From: Paracoccaceae bacterium
Lineage (GTDB): Bacteria; Pseudomonadota; Alphaproteobacteria; Rhodobacterales; Rhodobacteraceae
Direction of reading: 5' to 3'
Assembly (NCBI GenBank): GCA_009842205.1
Contig: VYFX01000006.1
Span: 1-46,648, forward strand
Length of the DNA: 46,648 nucleotides
This document shows, one piece after another, positions 26,302 to 35,758 of this stretch; the stretch's first letter is position 1, and the number at the start of each line of letters is the position of its first letter. A program made the position numbers and the translations under genes. Below the pieces are notes generated by a model, which worked only from the letters and a program-made list of their open reading frames with translations, was not told the origin of the DNA and did not search any database.

Positions 26302-28026
26302 ATGTCCGATAAGAAACAGAACCTACCAAGTCGCCATGTAAGCCAGGGTCCAGCAAGAGCCCCACATCGATCCTATTACTATGCAATGGGTATGACCGAG
26401 CATGAAATAGATCAACCCTTTGTCGGGGTTGCAACATGCTGGAATGAAGCCGCCCCTTGTAACATTGCCCTCAATCGACAGGCCCAGGCTGTAAAGCTTG
26501 GCGTAAAATCGGCCATGGGTACCCCGAGGGAATTTACCACAATTACAGTTACCGATGGCATTGCCATGGGGCATGAGGGAATGCGTTCATCCCTTGCTTC
26601 AAGAGAGGCCATAGCCGATACGGTCGAATTGACCATGAGAGGGCACTGCTATGATGCAATTGTTGGTTTGGCAGGTTGTGACAAATCCCTTCCGGGCATG
26701 ATGATGGCCATGGTTCGGCTCAATTGCCCATCAGTCTTTGTCTATGGAGGATCCATTTTGCCAGGTAGACTTGATGGCAGGGATGTCACAGTTCAGGATG
26801 TGTTTGAAGCAGTGGGCAGACATCAGGCAGGAAACATGTCAGATGCTGAACTTGCCATACTGGAACGGGTTGCATGCCCCTCGGCCGGTGCCTGTGGAGG
26901 TCAGTTTACCGCCAATACCATGGCTTGTGTTTCGGAAGCCGTTGGTCTTGCATTGTTCAATTCGTCTGGTGCACCGGCACCATATGAAAGCCGGGATCAA
27001 TTTTGTGAAGCTTCTGGTCGTGCCGTAATGGGGCTTTTGGAAGCCAATATACGTGCCAGAGATGTCGTAACCCGCAAATCACTGGAAAATGCAGCCAGGG
27101 TTGTTGCTTGTACAGGAGGTTCCACCAATGCGGGACTTCACTTGCCGGCCATCGCCAATGAAGCAGGTATCGACTTTGATCTGCTGGATGTTTGTGACAT
27201 TTTCAAGAGTACGCCTTATTTCGTGGACATGAAACCAGGTGGCAAGTACGTTGCCAAAGACCTCTATGAAGCTGGTGGTGTTCCAGTTGTCATGAAGGAA
27301 CTCCGCAAGATAGGCCTTATCCACGAGGATTGCATTGTGGTCTCTGGCAAAACCGTTGGGGAAGAGCTTGATCTTGTGGAAAGAGAGGCCGATGGTCGTG
27401 TGATATATCCAGCAGCAACTCCGCTGTCAGAAACCGGTGGTGTAGTTGGCCTGAGGGGCAATCTCGCACCAGATGGAGCCATCGTCAAAATCGCCGGCAT
27501 GGAAAAGGATCAGATCGTCTTCTCGGGCCCGGCCAACGTATTTGAATGTGAGGAGGAGGCCTTTGAGGCGGTAAAGCAGAGAGATTACAAGGAAGGTGAA
27601 GTTATCGTCATTCGTAATGAAGGACCAGCTGGCGGGCCCGGGATGCGTGAAATGCTCTCCACGACTGCAGCCCTTTCCGGTCAGGGAATGGGCAAGAAAG
27701 TGGCCTTGATTACCGATGGTAGATTTTCGGGTGCTACAAGGGGTTTCTGTGTTGGTCACATCGGACCGGAATCGGCTCATGGTGGTCCCATTGCCCTACT
27801 CAAGGATGGCGACATCATTACCATTGATGCGCTCAAGGGAACACTTGAAGTCGATCTCTCGGAGCAAGAATTGGCACAACGAAAAGCGGAATGGAAAGGT
27901 CCCAGAAAAACCTATTATAGTTCTGGTGCCCTTTGGAAATACGCCCAACTTGTTGGACCAACCCGTGAAGGTGCTGTTACCCAACCGGGTGCGAAGGCGG
28001 AATCCCATGTCTACATGGATTTGTAA
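26302..28026 (+). CDS. ilvD: Dihydroxy-acid dehydratase
   Basis: A 574-residue enzyme of valine, leucine and isoleucine synthesis that dehydrates 2,3-dihydroxy-3-methyl acids. Iron-sulfur ligand cysteines are visible in [12 protein letters not shown] (Cys46), [14 protein letters not shown] and [14 protein letters not shown]. The C-terminal half has [25 protein letters not shown] 26302 has AAGGAA just upstream; an earlier in-frame ATG at 26272 lacks a ribosome-binding site. No leader attenuator was recognised in the 117 nt before it. Confidence 0.95.
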   Translation: MSDKKQNLPSRHVSQGPARAPHRSYYYAMGMTEHEIDQPFVGVATCWNEAAPCNIALNRQAQAVKLGVKSAMGTPREFTTITVTDGIAMGHEGMRSSLASREAIADTVELTMRGHCYDAIVGLAGCDKSLPGMMMAMVRLNCPSVFVYGGSILPGRLDGRDVTVQDVFEAVGRHQAGNMSDAELAILERVACPSAGACGGQFTANTMACVSEAVGLALFNSSGAPAPYESRDQFCEASGRAVMGLLEANIRARDVVTRKSLENAARVVACTGGSTNAGLHLPAIANEAGIDFDLLDVCDIFKSTPYFVDMKPGGKYVAKDLYEAGGVPVVMKELRKIGLIHEDCIVVSGKTVGEELDLVEREADGRVIYPAATPLSETGGVVGLRGNLAPDGAIVKIAGMEKDQIVFSGPANVFECEEEAFEAVKQRDYKEGEVIVIRNEGPAGGPGMREMLSTTAALSGQGMGKKVALITDGRFSGATRGFCVGHIGPESAHGGPIALLKDGDIITIDALKGTLEVDLSEQELAQRKAEWKGPRKTYYSSGALWKYAQLVGPTREGAVTQPGAKAESHVYMDL

Positions 28027-28255
28027 ATTTATGGGGGCATTGGTTTAATATTTGATTAACAATTTTAATTAGGTCTATTTTAGATGAATAACCCTAATCC
28101 CAAATTAGATCATGGGGTAGCTTTTGTTAACGGAATTAATTGAAGCCTGTTTATGAGAACTTGGAAGTAAAACTTTAATCCAAAAAAACCTTTGATTGAT
28201 TCAAAACTCATTCACTTCACTATCTATACACGACTATCAGTTATGTCAGAATAAT

Positions 28256-28275
28256 AATGATTTCATGAAATCATT
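28256..28275. repeat. Perfect 20-nt palindrome
   Basis: AATGATTTCATGAAATCATT reads the same on both strands. It is non-coding and too AT-rich, without a T run, to be a terminator. It could be a dimer-binding operator. Confidence 0.6.
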
Positions 28276-28351
28276 TGGTTTCAAACATCCATAACACATA
28301 CTTGAATTTTGTTGCTAAGCAATGGGATTCTATCTCCATGCATATATTTCC

Positions 28352-28387
28352 ATTACGGTATTGAGTAAAACTACTCAATACCGTAAT
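28352..28387. repeat. Perfect 16-bp inverted repeat with a 4-nt spacer
   Basis: ATTACGGTATTGAGTA and its exact reverse complement flank AAAC. With 16 perfect pairs it is the strongest inverted repeat I found in the window. No T tract follows on either strand, so a simple terminator is unlikely. It may be a protein-binding or recombination site. Confidence 0.75.
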
Positions 28388-28720
28388 TGCAAATAAAATC
28401 ACAAGCTTGCTTTGAGTAAGAACCTGATTCGTTTTGGGACTTTTACACATGCTTCGTTTCCTGCATTTTTAATCTCACTATTGCGAAAAATATAATCGGG
28501 TATCTCTTACCTGATGCTCGTTTAAGGTTTGGGAACGGTCTTAAACGCAATTTGAATCTTACTTACAGTTCAGGAAAACCAAAAGTGAGGCTTAATCGGC
28601 TGGTAGAGTTGGCAACCAGAATCGCATGCAATAATGGGACAATCAGGACCAATTCTGAAAATCCTTGACTTTCAAATATATTTCTTGAAGTGGAGCATTG
28701 TGCTTGGGTTTCCTACCAAC

Positions 28721-28750
28721 AAAGTAACTTGGTAGTGCACAAGTTACCTT
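28721..28750. repeat. loxP-like inverted repeat: 11-bp arms around an 8-nt core
   Basis: AAAGTAACTTG (28721-28731), core GTAGTGCA (28732-28739), then CAAGTTACCTT (28740-28750). The arms match at 10 of 11 positions. Arms of this size around a 6-8 nt core are the usual form of tyrosine-recombinase crossover sites, and the recombinase start is 139 nt away. An overlapping CTACCA/TGGTAG pair (28713-28735) could form a competing hairpin in RNA. Confidence 0.45.
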
Positions 28751-28888
28751 CAGTCATCAACAACACTGCTTACTTGATCAAGTTATCAATTATGAACGCA
28801 TTTTTATCTATCTGCGACACCTCAATGGAATCGGTTCGAAAATGTAAGTTCACCCACCTCGTTTAAATCTAAATGTAGGAGTGTACTT

Positions 28889-29872
28889 ATGCAGAATGAT
28901 AAAAATAATGATGAGTCCTTGTATGGGAATATTCTCTCCCTATCCTTGGCTAAAAATTCCCGAATTGCTTATGAAAAAGGTTGGAGTATTTTCCATGATT
29001 ATTGTGTTTCCAGGGGTATAAATTCATTAGAGGCCACACAGGAAGAAGTAGCAGACTTTTTTCTACTTCTTTCCATGGTTCCGCGTTCTGAGAATGCTAC
29101 TACAAATCAAGGAGAGCCATTATCCTTAAGTACATTAACCTTATACAAAAGCGCCATTGCAAACAGATACAACGAAGAGGGTAAGGTATCACCAACCCGG
29201 TCACCAAAAGTGAGTGCCATTTTGAAGGGTTTGGCACGTTATAGAGGACAACCTCCCCGTCGTGTCAAAGCACTAAGGGATCATCATGTATTACTAATGC
29301 TGGAAAAATGTGGGACAAGCTTGATTGGGGTTAGAGACAAAGCAATTCTGGCCTTGGGTTTTGCAGCAGCTCTCCGTAGATCCGAAATATGTAGTTTGAT
29401 GATTAGTGATATTGAAATAATCCCTCCAATCGATCGTTGGGATACAAAGAAAATGTTTATTACCGTCAGAAAATCGAAAACTGACCAATTTAGCAAAAGT
29501 TATCGTATTGCAGTACCTCAAGGTAGAAGGATCAGACCCATCGACAGGCTGGAGGACTGGATTTCCGCTTCTGGTATTACCCAGGGACATCTGTTTCGGA
29601 CCATGAGACGAGGAAGTGTCATCAATGGTAATCCATTGCATCATTCCGATATACCAAGGCTGGTAAAAAAATATTCGAAGGCAATCGGTGTCAATCCCGA
29701 TGAAGTATCAGGGCATTCACTCCGAGCTGGTTTTATTACCAGCGCTGCAGTTCACAATGCTCGTATGGACAAGATTATGGAGATAACCAGACATACCAAT
29801 CCATCAACAGTTATTAGATACATACGTGATGCAGATATCTTCCGTGATCATGCTGGGGAAAACTTTCTTTGA
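28889..29872 (+). CDS. Tyrosine-type site-specific recombinase/integrase
   Basis: A 327-residue recombinase with an N-terminal SAM-like core-binding domain (about residues 12-118) and a complete catalytic domain. Candidate active-site residues are Arg163 (AALRRSEICSL), Lys197 (RKSKTDQ), His276 and Arg279 (GHSLRAGFIT), His302 (TRHTN) and the nucleophile Tyr311 (IRYIRDADIF). It looks intact and resembles stand-alone XerC/D-like recombinases more than phage integrases, which have an extra arm-binding domain. No excisionase or phage genes lie nearby. Inverted repeats upstream may be its targets. It could have brought in, or move, the neighbouring his operon or the islands beyond. Confidence 0.92.
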   Translation: MQNDKNNDESLYGNILSLSLAKNSRIAYEKGWSIFHDYCVSRGINSLEATQEEVADFFLLLSMVPRSENATTNQGEPLSLSTLTLYKSAIANRYNEEGKVSPTRSPKVSAILKGLARYRGQPPRRVKALRDHHVLLMLEKCGTSLIGVRDKAILALGFAAALRRSEICSLMISDIEIIPPIDRWDTKKMFITVRKSKTDQFSKSYRIAVPQGRRIRPIDRLEDWISASGITQGHLFRTMRRGSVINGNPLHHSDIPRLVKKYSKAIGVNPDEVSGHSLRAGFITSAAVHNARMDKIMEITRHTNPSTVIRYIRDADIFRDHAGENFL

Positions 29873-29897
29873 AGTTGGTAGAATATCACACCAACTT
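29872..29897. repeat. Inverted repeat at the recombinase stop codon
   Basis: AAGTTGGT and ACCAACTT (8 bp each, 10-nt loop) start on the last base of the stop codon. It may be a weak terminator, since no T run follows, or another binding site for the recombinase. Confidence 0.4.
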
Positions 29898-30012
29898 GCT
29901 ATGTCAAACCTGTCGTTGTCCTTGGGATGGATGAATATTGGCTGAAACATATCTGTTGGGGGGGGGGAATCACCTCGTAATCGCAGGAATCGATCGGCTG
30001 TTATTCTTCAGT

Positions 30013-30465
30013 TCATGGATTGTTATGCGACGGTGACCACCCGGATGGTGCAAGTTCGAACCCTCCGAATTCGAATGCCGGCGCCACTGCACACCCGACA
30101 AGGGTCCAGTCTCCCTTCGACCATGCACGTTGCCATACTCCGGCAGGTACAATTGCTTGCGGCTGGGCATCGGTATCGAAACCTAGATTGTAGGTCATGA
30201 CATCAAATCCATTTTCCGACACCTCAAGATTTAGTATGTCCCCAGCGTGAAAATTCCATATCTCGACCGCATCAACCCGGTGCCAGCGAGAGATTTCCCC
30301 TTTCCCGAGCAGGTAGTAAATCGAGGATACGACCCCGCGACCTCCGTCACCGCGACTTGCCCGGTATGTTTCCCGGTAGTGACCTCCTTCCGGATGTGGA
30401 ATTAATCCTAGTTTCATGATTATTCTGTTTAGATCCACTGGTTCACACTTTTCTTCAGTACCCAC
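30013..30465 (-). CDS. Cupin family protein (DUF985)
   Basis: A 150-residue protein of the cupin_5/DUF985 family. Motifs include GLIPHPEGGHYRETYRA (residues 20-36), SSIYYLLGKGEISRWHRVDAVEIWNFHAGD with the histidines and glutamate that would line the cupin barrel, and PAGVWQRAW near the end. The biochemical role of the family is not established; sugar binding or isomerisation has been proposed. It lies 29 nt downstream of hisIE on the same strand and may be read with the his operon, though nothing known ties it to histidine synthesis. Confidence 0.85.
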   Translation of the reverse strand: MGTEEKCEPVDLNRIIMKLGLIPHPEGGHYRETYRASRGDGGRGVVSSIYYLLGKGEISRWHRVDAVEIWNFHAGDILNLEVSENGFDVMTYNLGFDTDAQPQAIVPAGVWQRAWSKGDWTLVGCAVAPAFEFGGFELAPSGWSPSHNNP

Positions 30466-30494
30466 ATAAGGATGAAATTAAATCATCTCCAAAT

Positions 30495-31118
30495 CTAACC
30501 CTCAGTTTTTGACCCCTGATGTCTTATTGCGAGTACATCACATACTTCACCAATACTCAGATTGCTACTTTCCAATAGAACCATCAGGTGAAACATAAGA
30601 TCAGCAGCCTCATTAAGGATTTCTCCCTTATCCCCCTTGACCTTGGCCAAAGATAATTCGACACCCTCTTCGCCTACTTTCTGGGCAATAGCATATTGTC
30701 CTTTTTCAAATAGGTCGGTAGTATAACTGCCTGAGGGTCGATCAAGGTTACGTTGTTTGATGAGCTCCGTAAGGTGGTTCAAAATCTCCAGCGACTGGGC
30801 ATTATTGTCATTGAAACAGGTCTGTGCGCCAGTATGGCAGACTGGACCAATAGGTTTTGCCTTGACAAGAATCGTATCCCCATCACAATCAAGCTCAGCT
30901 GAAACAAATTTCATATAATTACCGGAAGTCTCTCCTTTAACCCACAGAGCCTTTCGTGTACGGGAATAAAATGTTACGTGGCCTGATTCAAGGGTGTTTT
31001 TCAGGGCCTCATGATTCATGTATCCGAGCATCAGAACCCTGTTGTCATCAGCATCCTGAATGATAGCCGGTAATAGACCGGATACTTTCTCCCAATTGAT
31101 GTTTTCTTCTTTAATCAT
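30495..31118 (-). CDS. hisIE: Bifunctional phosphoribosyl-AMP cyclohydrolase / phosphoribosyl-ATP pyrophosphatase
   Basis: A 207-residue fusion catalysing steps 2 and 3 of histidine synthesis. The N-terminal HisI part (about 1-115) has VLMLGYMN, the metal-binding ELDCDGDT and [11 protein letters not shown]. The C-terminal HisE part (about 117-205) has [12 protein letters not shown] and [14 protein letters not shown]. Fused HisIE is usual in Gammaproteobacteria and Bacteroidetes, whereas Alphaproteobacteria generally carry separate hisI and hisE. The start overlaps the hisF stop by 4 nt. Confidence 0.95.
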   Translation of the reverse strand: MIKEENINWEKVSGLLPAIIQDADDNRVLMLGYMNHEALKNTLESGHVTFYSRTRKALWVKGETSGNYMKFVSAELDCDGDTILVKAKPIGPVCHTGAQTCFNDNNAQSLEILNHLTELIKQRNLDRPSGSYTTDLFEKGQYAIAQKVGEEGVELSLAKVKGDKGEILNEAADLMFHLMVLLESSNLSIGEVCDVLAIRHQGSKTEG

Positions 31119-31882
31119 AGTCTTATCGGTATATTGCGGTCACTTAAATATTGCTTCAAGTCGGCAATGTGTATCTGTCTGGTGTGAAAAACCGATGCAG
31201 CAAGTGCCCCATCTGCTCCCGTCATGGTAAACACATCGTCGAAATCTTCCTCCTTGCCGGCTCCACCTGAGGCGATAACCGGAATGTCAACAGATCTTCT
31301 GATTGCCTGGAGTTGTTCTATATCATATCCCTTCTTGACTCCATCCTGATTCATGCAATTGAGAACGATTTCACCGGCCCCAAGTTCCTGAACCCTTTTG
31401 GCCCAAGCCATCGTATCACGGCTTGTCTTCAGCGTTTTTTTCTCATCACCGGTATATTGATGAACGATGTAACTTCCATCTTCATGGAGACTATCGATTC
31501 CAACCACAACACACTGGGTACCAAAGGCCTCAGCCAGTTCGGTGACAAATTCAGGGTTTTCCAAAGCCGGTGAATTGACCGAAATCTTGTCGGCACCATC
31601 ATTGAGGATTTTTCGGGCATCTTCAATGTTCCTGATACCCCCTGCCACGCAAAAGGGAATATCGATGACCTTGGCTACCTTTCGGATCCATTCCTTATCC
31701 ACAACACGTCCATCACTACTGGCGGTAATGTCATAAAATACCAACTCATCAGCACCCTCTTCAGCATAGCGTTGGGCATGTTCCAATATATCGCCCATAT
31801 CTCTGTGATTGCGGAATTGTACCCCTTTGACAACTCGACCATCCTTTACATCAAGGCAGGGAATTATACGTTTGGTCAGCAT
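31115..31882 (-). CDS. hisF: Imidazole glycerol phosphate synthase subunit HisF
   Basis: A 255-residue TIM-barrel cyclase that uses ammonia from HisH to close the imidazole ring and release [23 protein letters not shown] holds the first catalytic aspartate, [11 protein letters not shown] the second, and GGIRNIEDA and [11 protein letters not shown] are the phosphate-binding loops. It overlaps hisA by 7 nt and hisIE by 4 nt. Confidence 0.97.
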   Translation of the reverse strand: MLTKRIIPCLDVKDGRVVKGVQFRNHRDMGDILEHAQRYAEEGADELVFYDITASSDGRVVDKEWIRKVAKVIDIPFCVAGGIRNIEDARKILNDGADKISVNSPALENPEFVTELAEAFGTQCVVVGIDSLHEDGSYIVHQYTGDEKKTLKTSRDTMAWAKRVQELGAGEIVLNCMNQDGVKKGYDIEQLQAIRRSVDIPVIASGGAGKEEDFDDVFTMTGADGALAASVFHTRQIHIADLKQYLSDRNIPIRL

Positions 31883-32598
31883 ACAACCTCCAACGCTTCT
31901 GAAAGGGTAAAGGTACCTTCATACAAGGCTTTTCCTACAATAACACCAGCCGTTGACAACTGCCTCAGATCATTGAGAGAACCAACACCCCCGGAGGCTT
32001 GAAGGTCAATTTCCGGAAACTCCTCCTGGATTGTATTGCACAGGTTCACATTGCAACCCTCCAAGGTTCCATCCCGTGATATGTCGGTACACAATACATG
32101 CGTCAAGCCAACCCCAATGTAATCCTTGATGAATGACCTAAGCGGGATTTGGCTCAGTTCCTGCCAACCGGAAATTGCCACAAAATAATCCCCATCACGG
32201 GATTGGACATCAGCTGCCAAACAGATTTTGTCTGGTCCAAAGCTCGTTATTATGTCCTTTACCATTTCGGGTTCCTTGGTGGCAAGGGATCCAATGATGA
32301 CTCGACTGACACCGGTATCAAGCAGATTGGTGACCTCCTCAACCGAACGTATTCCACCTCCGGTTTGAACCTGCATTTCACTTTTGCTGACAATATTCTT
32401 GATGACCTTCAGTTGGCGATTTTCCGGACTGCGAGCACCATCAAGGTCAATCAAATGCAGCCATTTGGCGCCTTGTTTCCTGAATTGAACAGCAACTTCC
32501 TCCGGCGAGTCGCTATAGGTCGTTTGTTGGCCAAAATCCCCCTTGTACAGGCGAACACATTTACCATCCATAACATCAATAGCGGGATAAACAATCAT
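31876..32598 (-). CDS. hisA: ProFAR isomerase HisA
   Basis: A 240-residue TIM barrel that opens the ribose of ProFAR by Amadori rearrangement. [22 protein letters not shown] at the start includes the catalytic aspartate region; [11 protein letters not shown] and [11 protein letters not shown] are the two phosphate loops, and [12 protein letters not shown] holds the second catalytic aspartate. The ATG at 32598 overlaps the hisH stop by 4 nt and matches the family start; the open frame continues upstream inside hisH but those residues are not HisA. Confidence 0.96.
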   Translation of the reverse strand: MIVYPAIDVMDGKCVRLYKGDFGQQTTYSDSPEEVAVQFRKQGAKWLHLIDLDGARSPENRQLKVIKNIVSKSEMQVQTGGGIRSVEEVTNLLDTGVSRVIIGSLATKEPEMVKDIITSFGPDKICLAADVQSRDGDYFVAISGWQELSQIPLRSFIKDYIGVGLTHVLCTDISRDGTLEGCNVNLCNTIQEEFPEIDLQASGGVGSLNDLRQLSTAGVIVGKALYEGTFTLSEALEVVC

Positions 32599-33188
32599 GC
32601 TGGGATCTCCAGAAAATTCCTGAGAATGAGGGCACCTGTCTTGCTGGAACGCTCCGGGTGAAACTGGCACCCCATGAAATTGTCCTTGGCAATGATGGCT
32701 GAGAATGTATCACCATAACTGCATTCACCGATGGTATATTGGCTGACCTGCGGATAATAGCTGTGTACAAAATAAAAATAGCTGTTTTCAGGCAAATCCT
32801 TGACTAGGGGATGTGTGTTGCCAAAGGTTATACTGTTCCATCCCATGTGGGGTATGGTTTTGTCTTTTTCAGGAGTGAAATGCCTGATCTTGCCGGGAAT
32901 GATATCCAGAAGGTTGGCATTACCCTCTTCCGAATGGGTAAACAGAAGTTGCATACCGACGCAGATACCGAGTACAGGTTGGGTCAAAGAGGTAATGCAA
33001 TGAGTCAAATCCTGCTCTTTTAATCTTTCCATGGCTGTACCGGCAGCACCTACTCCAGGTAGAATGACACGTTCTGCCTTTTTGATTACTTCTGGGTTGG
33101 AGGTCAGGGTTGCATCAGCACCAAGCCTTTGCAGGGCAAACAGGACAGATGTGATGTTGGAGCCACAACTGTCGATGACAGCTATCAT
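32595..33188 (-). CDS. hisH: Imidazole glycerol phosphate synthase glutaminase subunit HisH
   Basis: A 197-residue class I glutamine amidotransferase feeding ammonia to HisF. The nucleophile is the cysteine in VLGICVGMQLLF, and the His/Glu pair lies in GCQFHPERSSKTG. PGVGAAGTAMERL is the conserved oxyanion-side segment. It overlaps hisCB by 4 nt upstream and hisA by 4 nt downstream. Confidence 0.96.
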   Translation of the reverse strand: MIAVIDSCGSNITSVLFALQRLGADATLTSNPEVIKKAERVILPGVGAAGTAMERLKEQDLTHCITSLTQPVLGICVGMQLLFTHSEEGNANLLDIIPGKIRHFTPEKDKTIPHMGWNSITFGNTHPLVKDLPENSYFYFVHSYYPQVSQYTIGECSYGDTFSAIIAKDNFMGCQFHPERSSKTGALILRNFLEIPA

Positions 33189-34855
33189 AATACCCCCTTG
33201 GTACTCGGCAGGTCCTGACCTTGTCTGTGGATTGCCTGGCGAAGTGCCCGTCCCAAGCCCTTGAAGCAGGTTTCCACCATGTGGTGCGTGTTTTCACCCG
33301 ATACGGAAATATGGATCGTCGCTTGCAGGTTCTCGGCCAGGGAACGAAATACATGTTCGACCATATCTATGGGCAGTGGATTATCCTTGTTCCCAACATA
33401 GGTATCGGGAAAATCGCCTTCAAAACGAAGGTAGGACCTGCCCCCGATATCAAGGGCAACCCGTGCCTGGGCTTCATCCATGGGAAGAATTAATTCGCAA
33501 GAGCCATATCTACCAATACCACGCTTGTCACCAAGGGCCTTTTTCAAGGCATCACCCAAGGCTATGGCACAATCCTCAACTGAGTGATGGGCCTCGACAT
33601 CCATATCACCCTGGCATTCAAGTTCCAATGCAAAACCACCATGACGGGCAATCTGTTCAATCATGTGATCAAGGAACGGCAATCCCGTAGCAATCAAAAT
33701 CGGTGATGTTCTGTCCAGATCGATACGTACCGAAATACTGGTTTCGTTGGTTTTCCTAGTTACCTTGGCAATACGATCCGATAAAGGTATGGAATTAATA
33801 TCGCCTTTCAGGACACCAAGCAACCGATCCATTTCATCTCTACTTCCGATTGCAATACGAACGCAGTTATTCAGACCAGGTTGTTTTGATTGATCACGCA
33901 CTATGAAATTGCCCTTGAGACATTTCTCAAGGAATTCTTCAGCATTCTTGACTCTTAAAAGTACAAAATTGGCTTGTGAAGAAAGGACTTCATCAACCTC
34001 ATCAAGCTCCTCAAGTTCGCCAATATACTCTTTCTTGATTTCGAGTAGTTCCTGCCTCTTTGTAGCCAACCGTTCAAGATTACCAGGTTCTAGAATTTGT
34101 ACTGCAGCCTGTACCACGGGAGCAGGAATTGGATAAGGTGGAAGTATCTTTAGCAACAATTCAATTACACCCGAATGTGCTATACCCGCTCCACATCTCA
34201 AACCTGCACCAGCAAAGGATTTCGACAATGTCCTGACAACTACCAGATTGTCAAAGTGTTCCAACTTGTTGACAAAACTATCACAGCCGGAGAATTCGAT
34301 ATAGGTTTCATCAACAACGATCAGGGTCTTGTCGGCAAACTGCCGGCAAAGTTCTGAAATACCATCGGCGTCCATCAGATTGGCAGTCGGATTGTTGGGC
34401 GAACAGATAAAGACAATCTTGGTATTTTCATCAGAAGCCTGTACGATACCTTTAATATCCACCTTGAACTCTTCAGCTAGCCCCACCTTTCTGGTTTCAA
34501 TTCCATGCAGTTTTGCGGAGTGTTCATACATGGCAAAGGTTGGAGGGCAAACGATAATGTTATCAACATGTGAAATGCAGAAAGTCCTGATCAGAACATC
34601 AATGACTTCATCGGCCCCACGTGCAACCATCAGATTGCGTGATGAAACATCGTAAAGTCGACACAATGCCTGAACCAACTCTTCCGGTTGCTGATCCGGA
34701 TATCGGGAATATCCATCAACCCCTACCAATGGTTCATAGGGGCATTCGTTGGCATCCAGATATACTGTACCAACTTTTTTGGCATGAAGTTTTCTGGCCG
34801 AGGAATAACCTGACATTGCGATAATGTCGGGGCGAGCACGATTCAGAATTGACAT
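33185..34855 (-). CDS. hisCB: Fused histidinol-phosphate aminotransferase / imidazoleglycerol-phosphate dehydratase (HisC-HisB)
   Basis: A 556-residue two-domain protein. Residues 1-350 are HisC, a PLP aminotransferase: SPNNPT (152-157), DETYIEF (182-188) and TLSKSFAGAGLR with the PLP lysine at 212. Residues about 361-556 are HisB dehydratase: GLPFLDHM (391-398), the manganese ligands in EAHHSVED (421-428), His501 and NTHHMVE (522-528). Both look complete, so it should catalyse steps 6 and 7. There is no HAD-type histidinol-phosphatase domain as in E. coli HisB; the upstream hisN supplies that step. The start overlaps the hisN stop by 1 nt. Confidence 0.93.
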   Translation of the reverse strand: MSILNRARPDIIAMSGYSSARKLHAKKVGTVYLDANECPYEPLVGVDGYSRYPDQQPEELVQALCRLYDVSSRNLMVARGADEVIDVLIRTFCISHVDNIIVCPPTFAMYEHSAKLHGIETRKVGLAEEFKVDIKGIVQASDENTKIVFICSPNNPTANLMDADGISELCRQFADKTLIVVDETYIEFSGCDSFVNKLEHFDNLVVVRTLSKSFAGAGLRCGAGIAHSGVIELLLKILPPYPIPAPVVQAAVQILEPGNLERLATKRQELLEIKKEYIGELEELDEVDEVLSSQANFVLLRVKNAEEFLEKCLKGNFIVRDQSKQPGLNNCVRIAIGSRDEMDRLLGVLKGDINSIPLSDRIAKVTRKTNETSISVRIDLDRTSPILIATGLPFLDHMIEQIARHGGFALELECQGDMDVEAHHSVEDCAIALGDALKKALGDKRGIGRYGSCELILPMDEAQARVALDIGGRSYLRFEGDFPDTYVGNKDNPLPIDMVEHVFRSLAENLQATIHISVSGENTHHMVETCFKGLGRALRQAIHRQGQDLPSTKGVL

Positions 34856-35661
34856 CAGTCCACCTCCTCTGGAAAACAGTTTAAAATTTCATTAATCAAT
34901 GATGGAGACGTCGCAGCAACCACGCCATATCTCCCTGTAAATGCATCATCGGTATCAAACCGCATTTTTGTATAATCATTCCCATCTAGGTCTACCACCG
35001 AAATCCCTGCATTCAACATGACCGGTAGAAGGGGTATTATGTCATGGGCCTTCAGGTTGTTTTCTATGGCTGCATCGTATTTCCTATCCACAACCATTGC
35101 AAACCCCATGCAATTCAGATCCGTTTTGATATCTTGTGCCTTGTCCTTTACAGATAGGATTCCCTGTCGCAATGTTGGAGTTTCAAACATTCCCTCGGGA
35201 TTTGTACAAGCAACAATACTGTTTTCCAACTGGTTTGTATCTCCAGTTGCATTTGGAATGCCAGAAAGCCAATGTTTACAATTGACGGGATCACTAACAG
35301 CACCCAAACAAGCCTGACCCTTATACACTAGACCAATCAAGATTCCAAAATTGCCTGGTGCTTTTGCCAGAAACTCCCTGGTTCCATCCAGTGGATCAAG
35401 CACCCATATCCAGTCAGCATCCGGATTGTAAGCTCCAAATTCCTCTCCCTGGATACCATGGTGTGGATAATGGTCCAAAATCATGGAACGCAAAGCCTTT
35501 TCGGCCTCTCGATCAGCGTTTGTTGCAGGTGTATTGTCAAACTTTGTCTCAACTCCAATATCATCACCTTTGCAATAGGCCTTATAGGAGTTTGTGATGA
35601 TTTTATCTGCTGCAGGAAGCAGCTTATCACTTGTAAAGGCCAACAATTCTTCGGAATTCAT
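34855..35661 (-). CDS. hisN: Histidinol-phosphatase, inositol-monophosphatase type
   Basis: A 268-residue IMPase-fold phosphatase. Metal-binding motifs are GEEFG (the glutamate site) and WVLDPLDGTREF, followed by a C-terminal region lacking the classical W-D of some IMPases but with HDIIPLLPVMLNAGISVVDLDG. Position in the his operon and the absence of a phosphatase domain in HisB support the role of converting L-histidinol phosphate to histidinol. Other IMPase substrates are possible on sequence alone. It lies between hisG (97 nt gap) and hisCB, the position hisD takes in E. coli. Confidence 0.85.
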   Translation of the reverse strand: MNSEELLAFTSDKLLPAADKIITNSYKAYCKGDDIGVETKFDNTPATNADREAEKALRSMILDHYPHHGIQGEEFGAYNPDADWIWVLDPLDGTREFLAKAPGNFGILIGLVYKGQACLGAVSDPVNCKHWLSGIPNATGDTNQLENSIVACTNPEGMFETPTLRQGILSVKDKAQDIKTDLNCMGFAMVVDRKYDAAIENNLKAHDIIPLLPVMLNAGISVVDLDGNDYTKMRFDTDDAFTGRYGVVAATSPSLINEILNCFPEEVD

Positions 35662-35758
35662 GACTTTATGCCGATAAAGGTGTTTGGGTTTTCAACAGGC
35701 ACAAACATAATGTACAAAGGCTGCTTGCCAGATCGCGGGTAATAGGTCATTATACTGC

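Larger units (their letters stand above)
28027..28888. other. Long palindrome-rich spacer upstream of the recombinase gene
   Basis: About 860 nt with no convincing ORF, AT-rich, between ilvD and the tyrosine recombinase. It contains at least four inverted repeats, listed separately where strongest: a perfect 20-nt palindrome, a 16-bp hairpin with a 4-nt loop, CGTTTAAG/CTTAAACG (28519-28547), and an 11-bp pair with an 8-nt spacer close to the recombinase. I see no tRNA or transposase remnant. It is a likely location for recombination or regulatory sites of the recombinase. Confidence 0.6.

Noticed and set aside
28591-28630. Stretch resembling a tRNA D-arm (GGCTGGTAGAGTTGG) upstream of the recombinase, possible tRNA attachment fragment
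   Set aside because: No anticodon, T arm or acceptor stem could be fitted around it.
29958-29967. Run of 10 G between the recombinase and cupin genes, possible phase-variable tract
   Set aside because: It is not inside or directly before a start codon; most likely a simple homopolymer or an assembly-sensitive spot.
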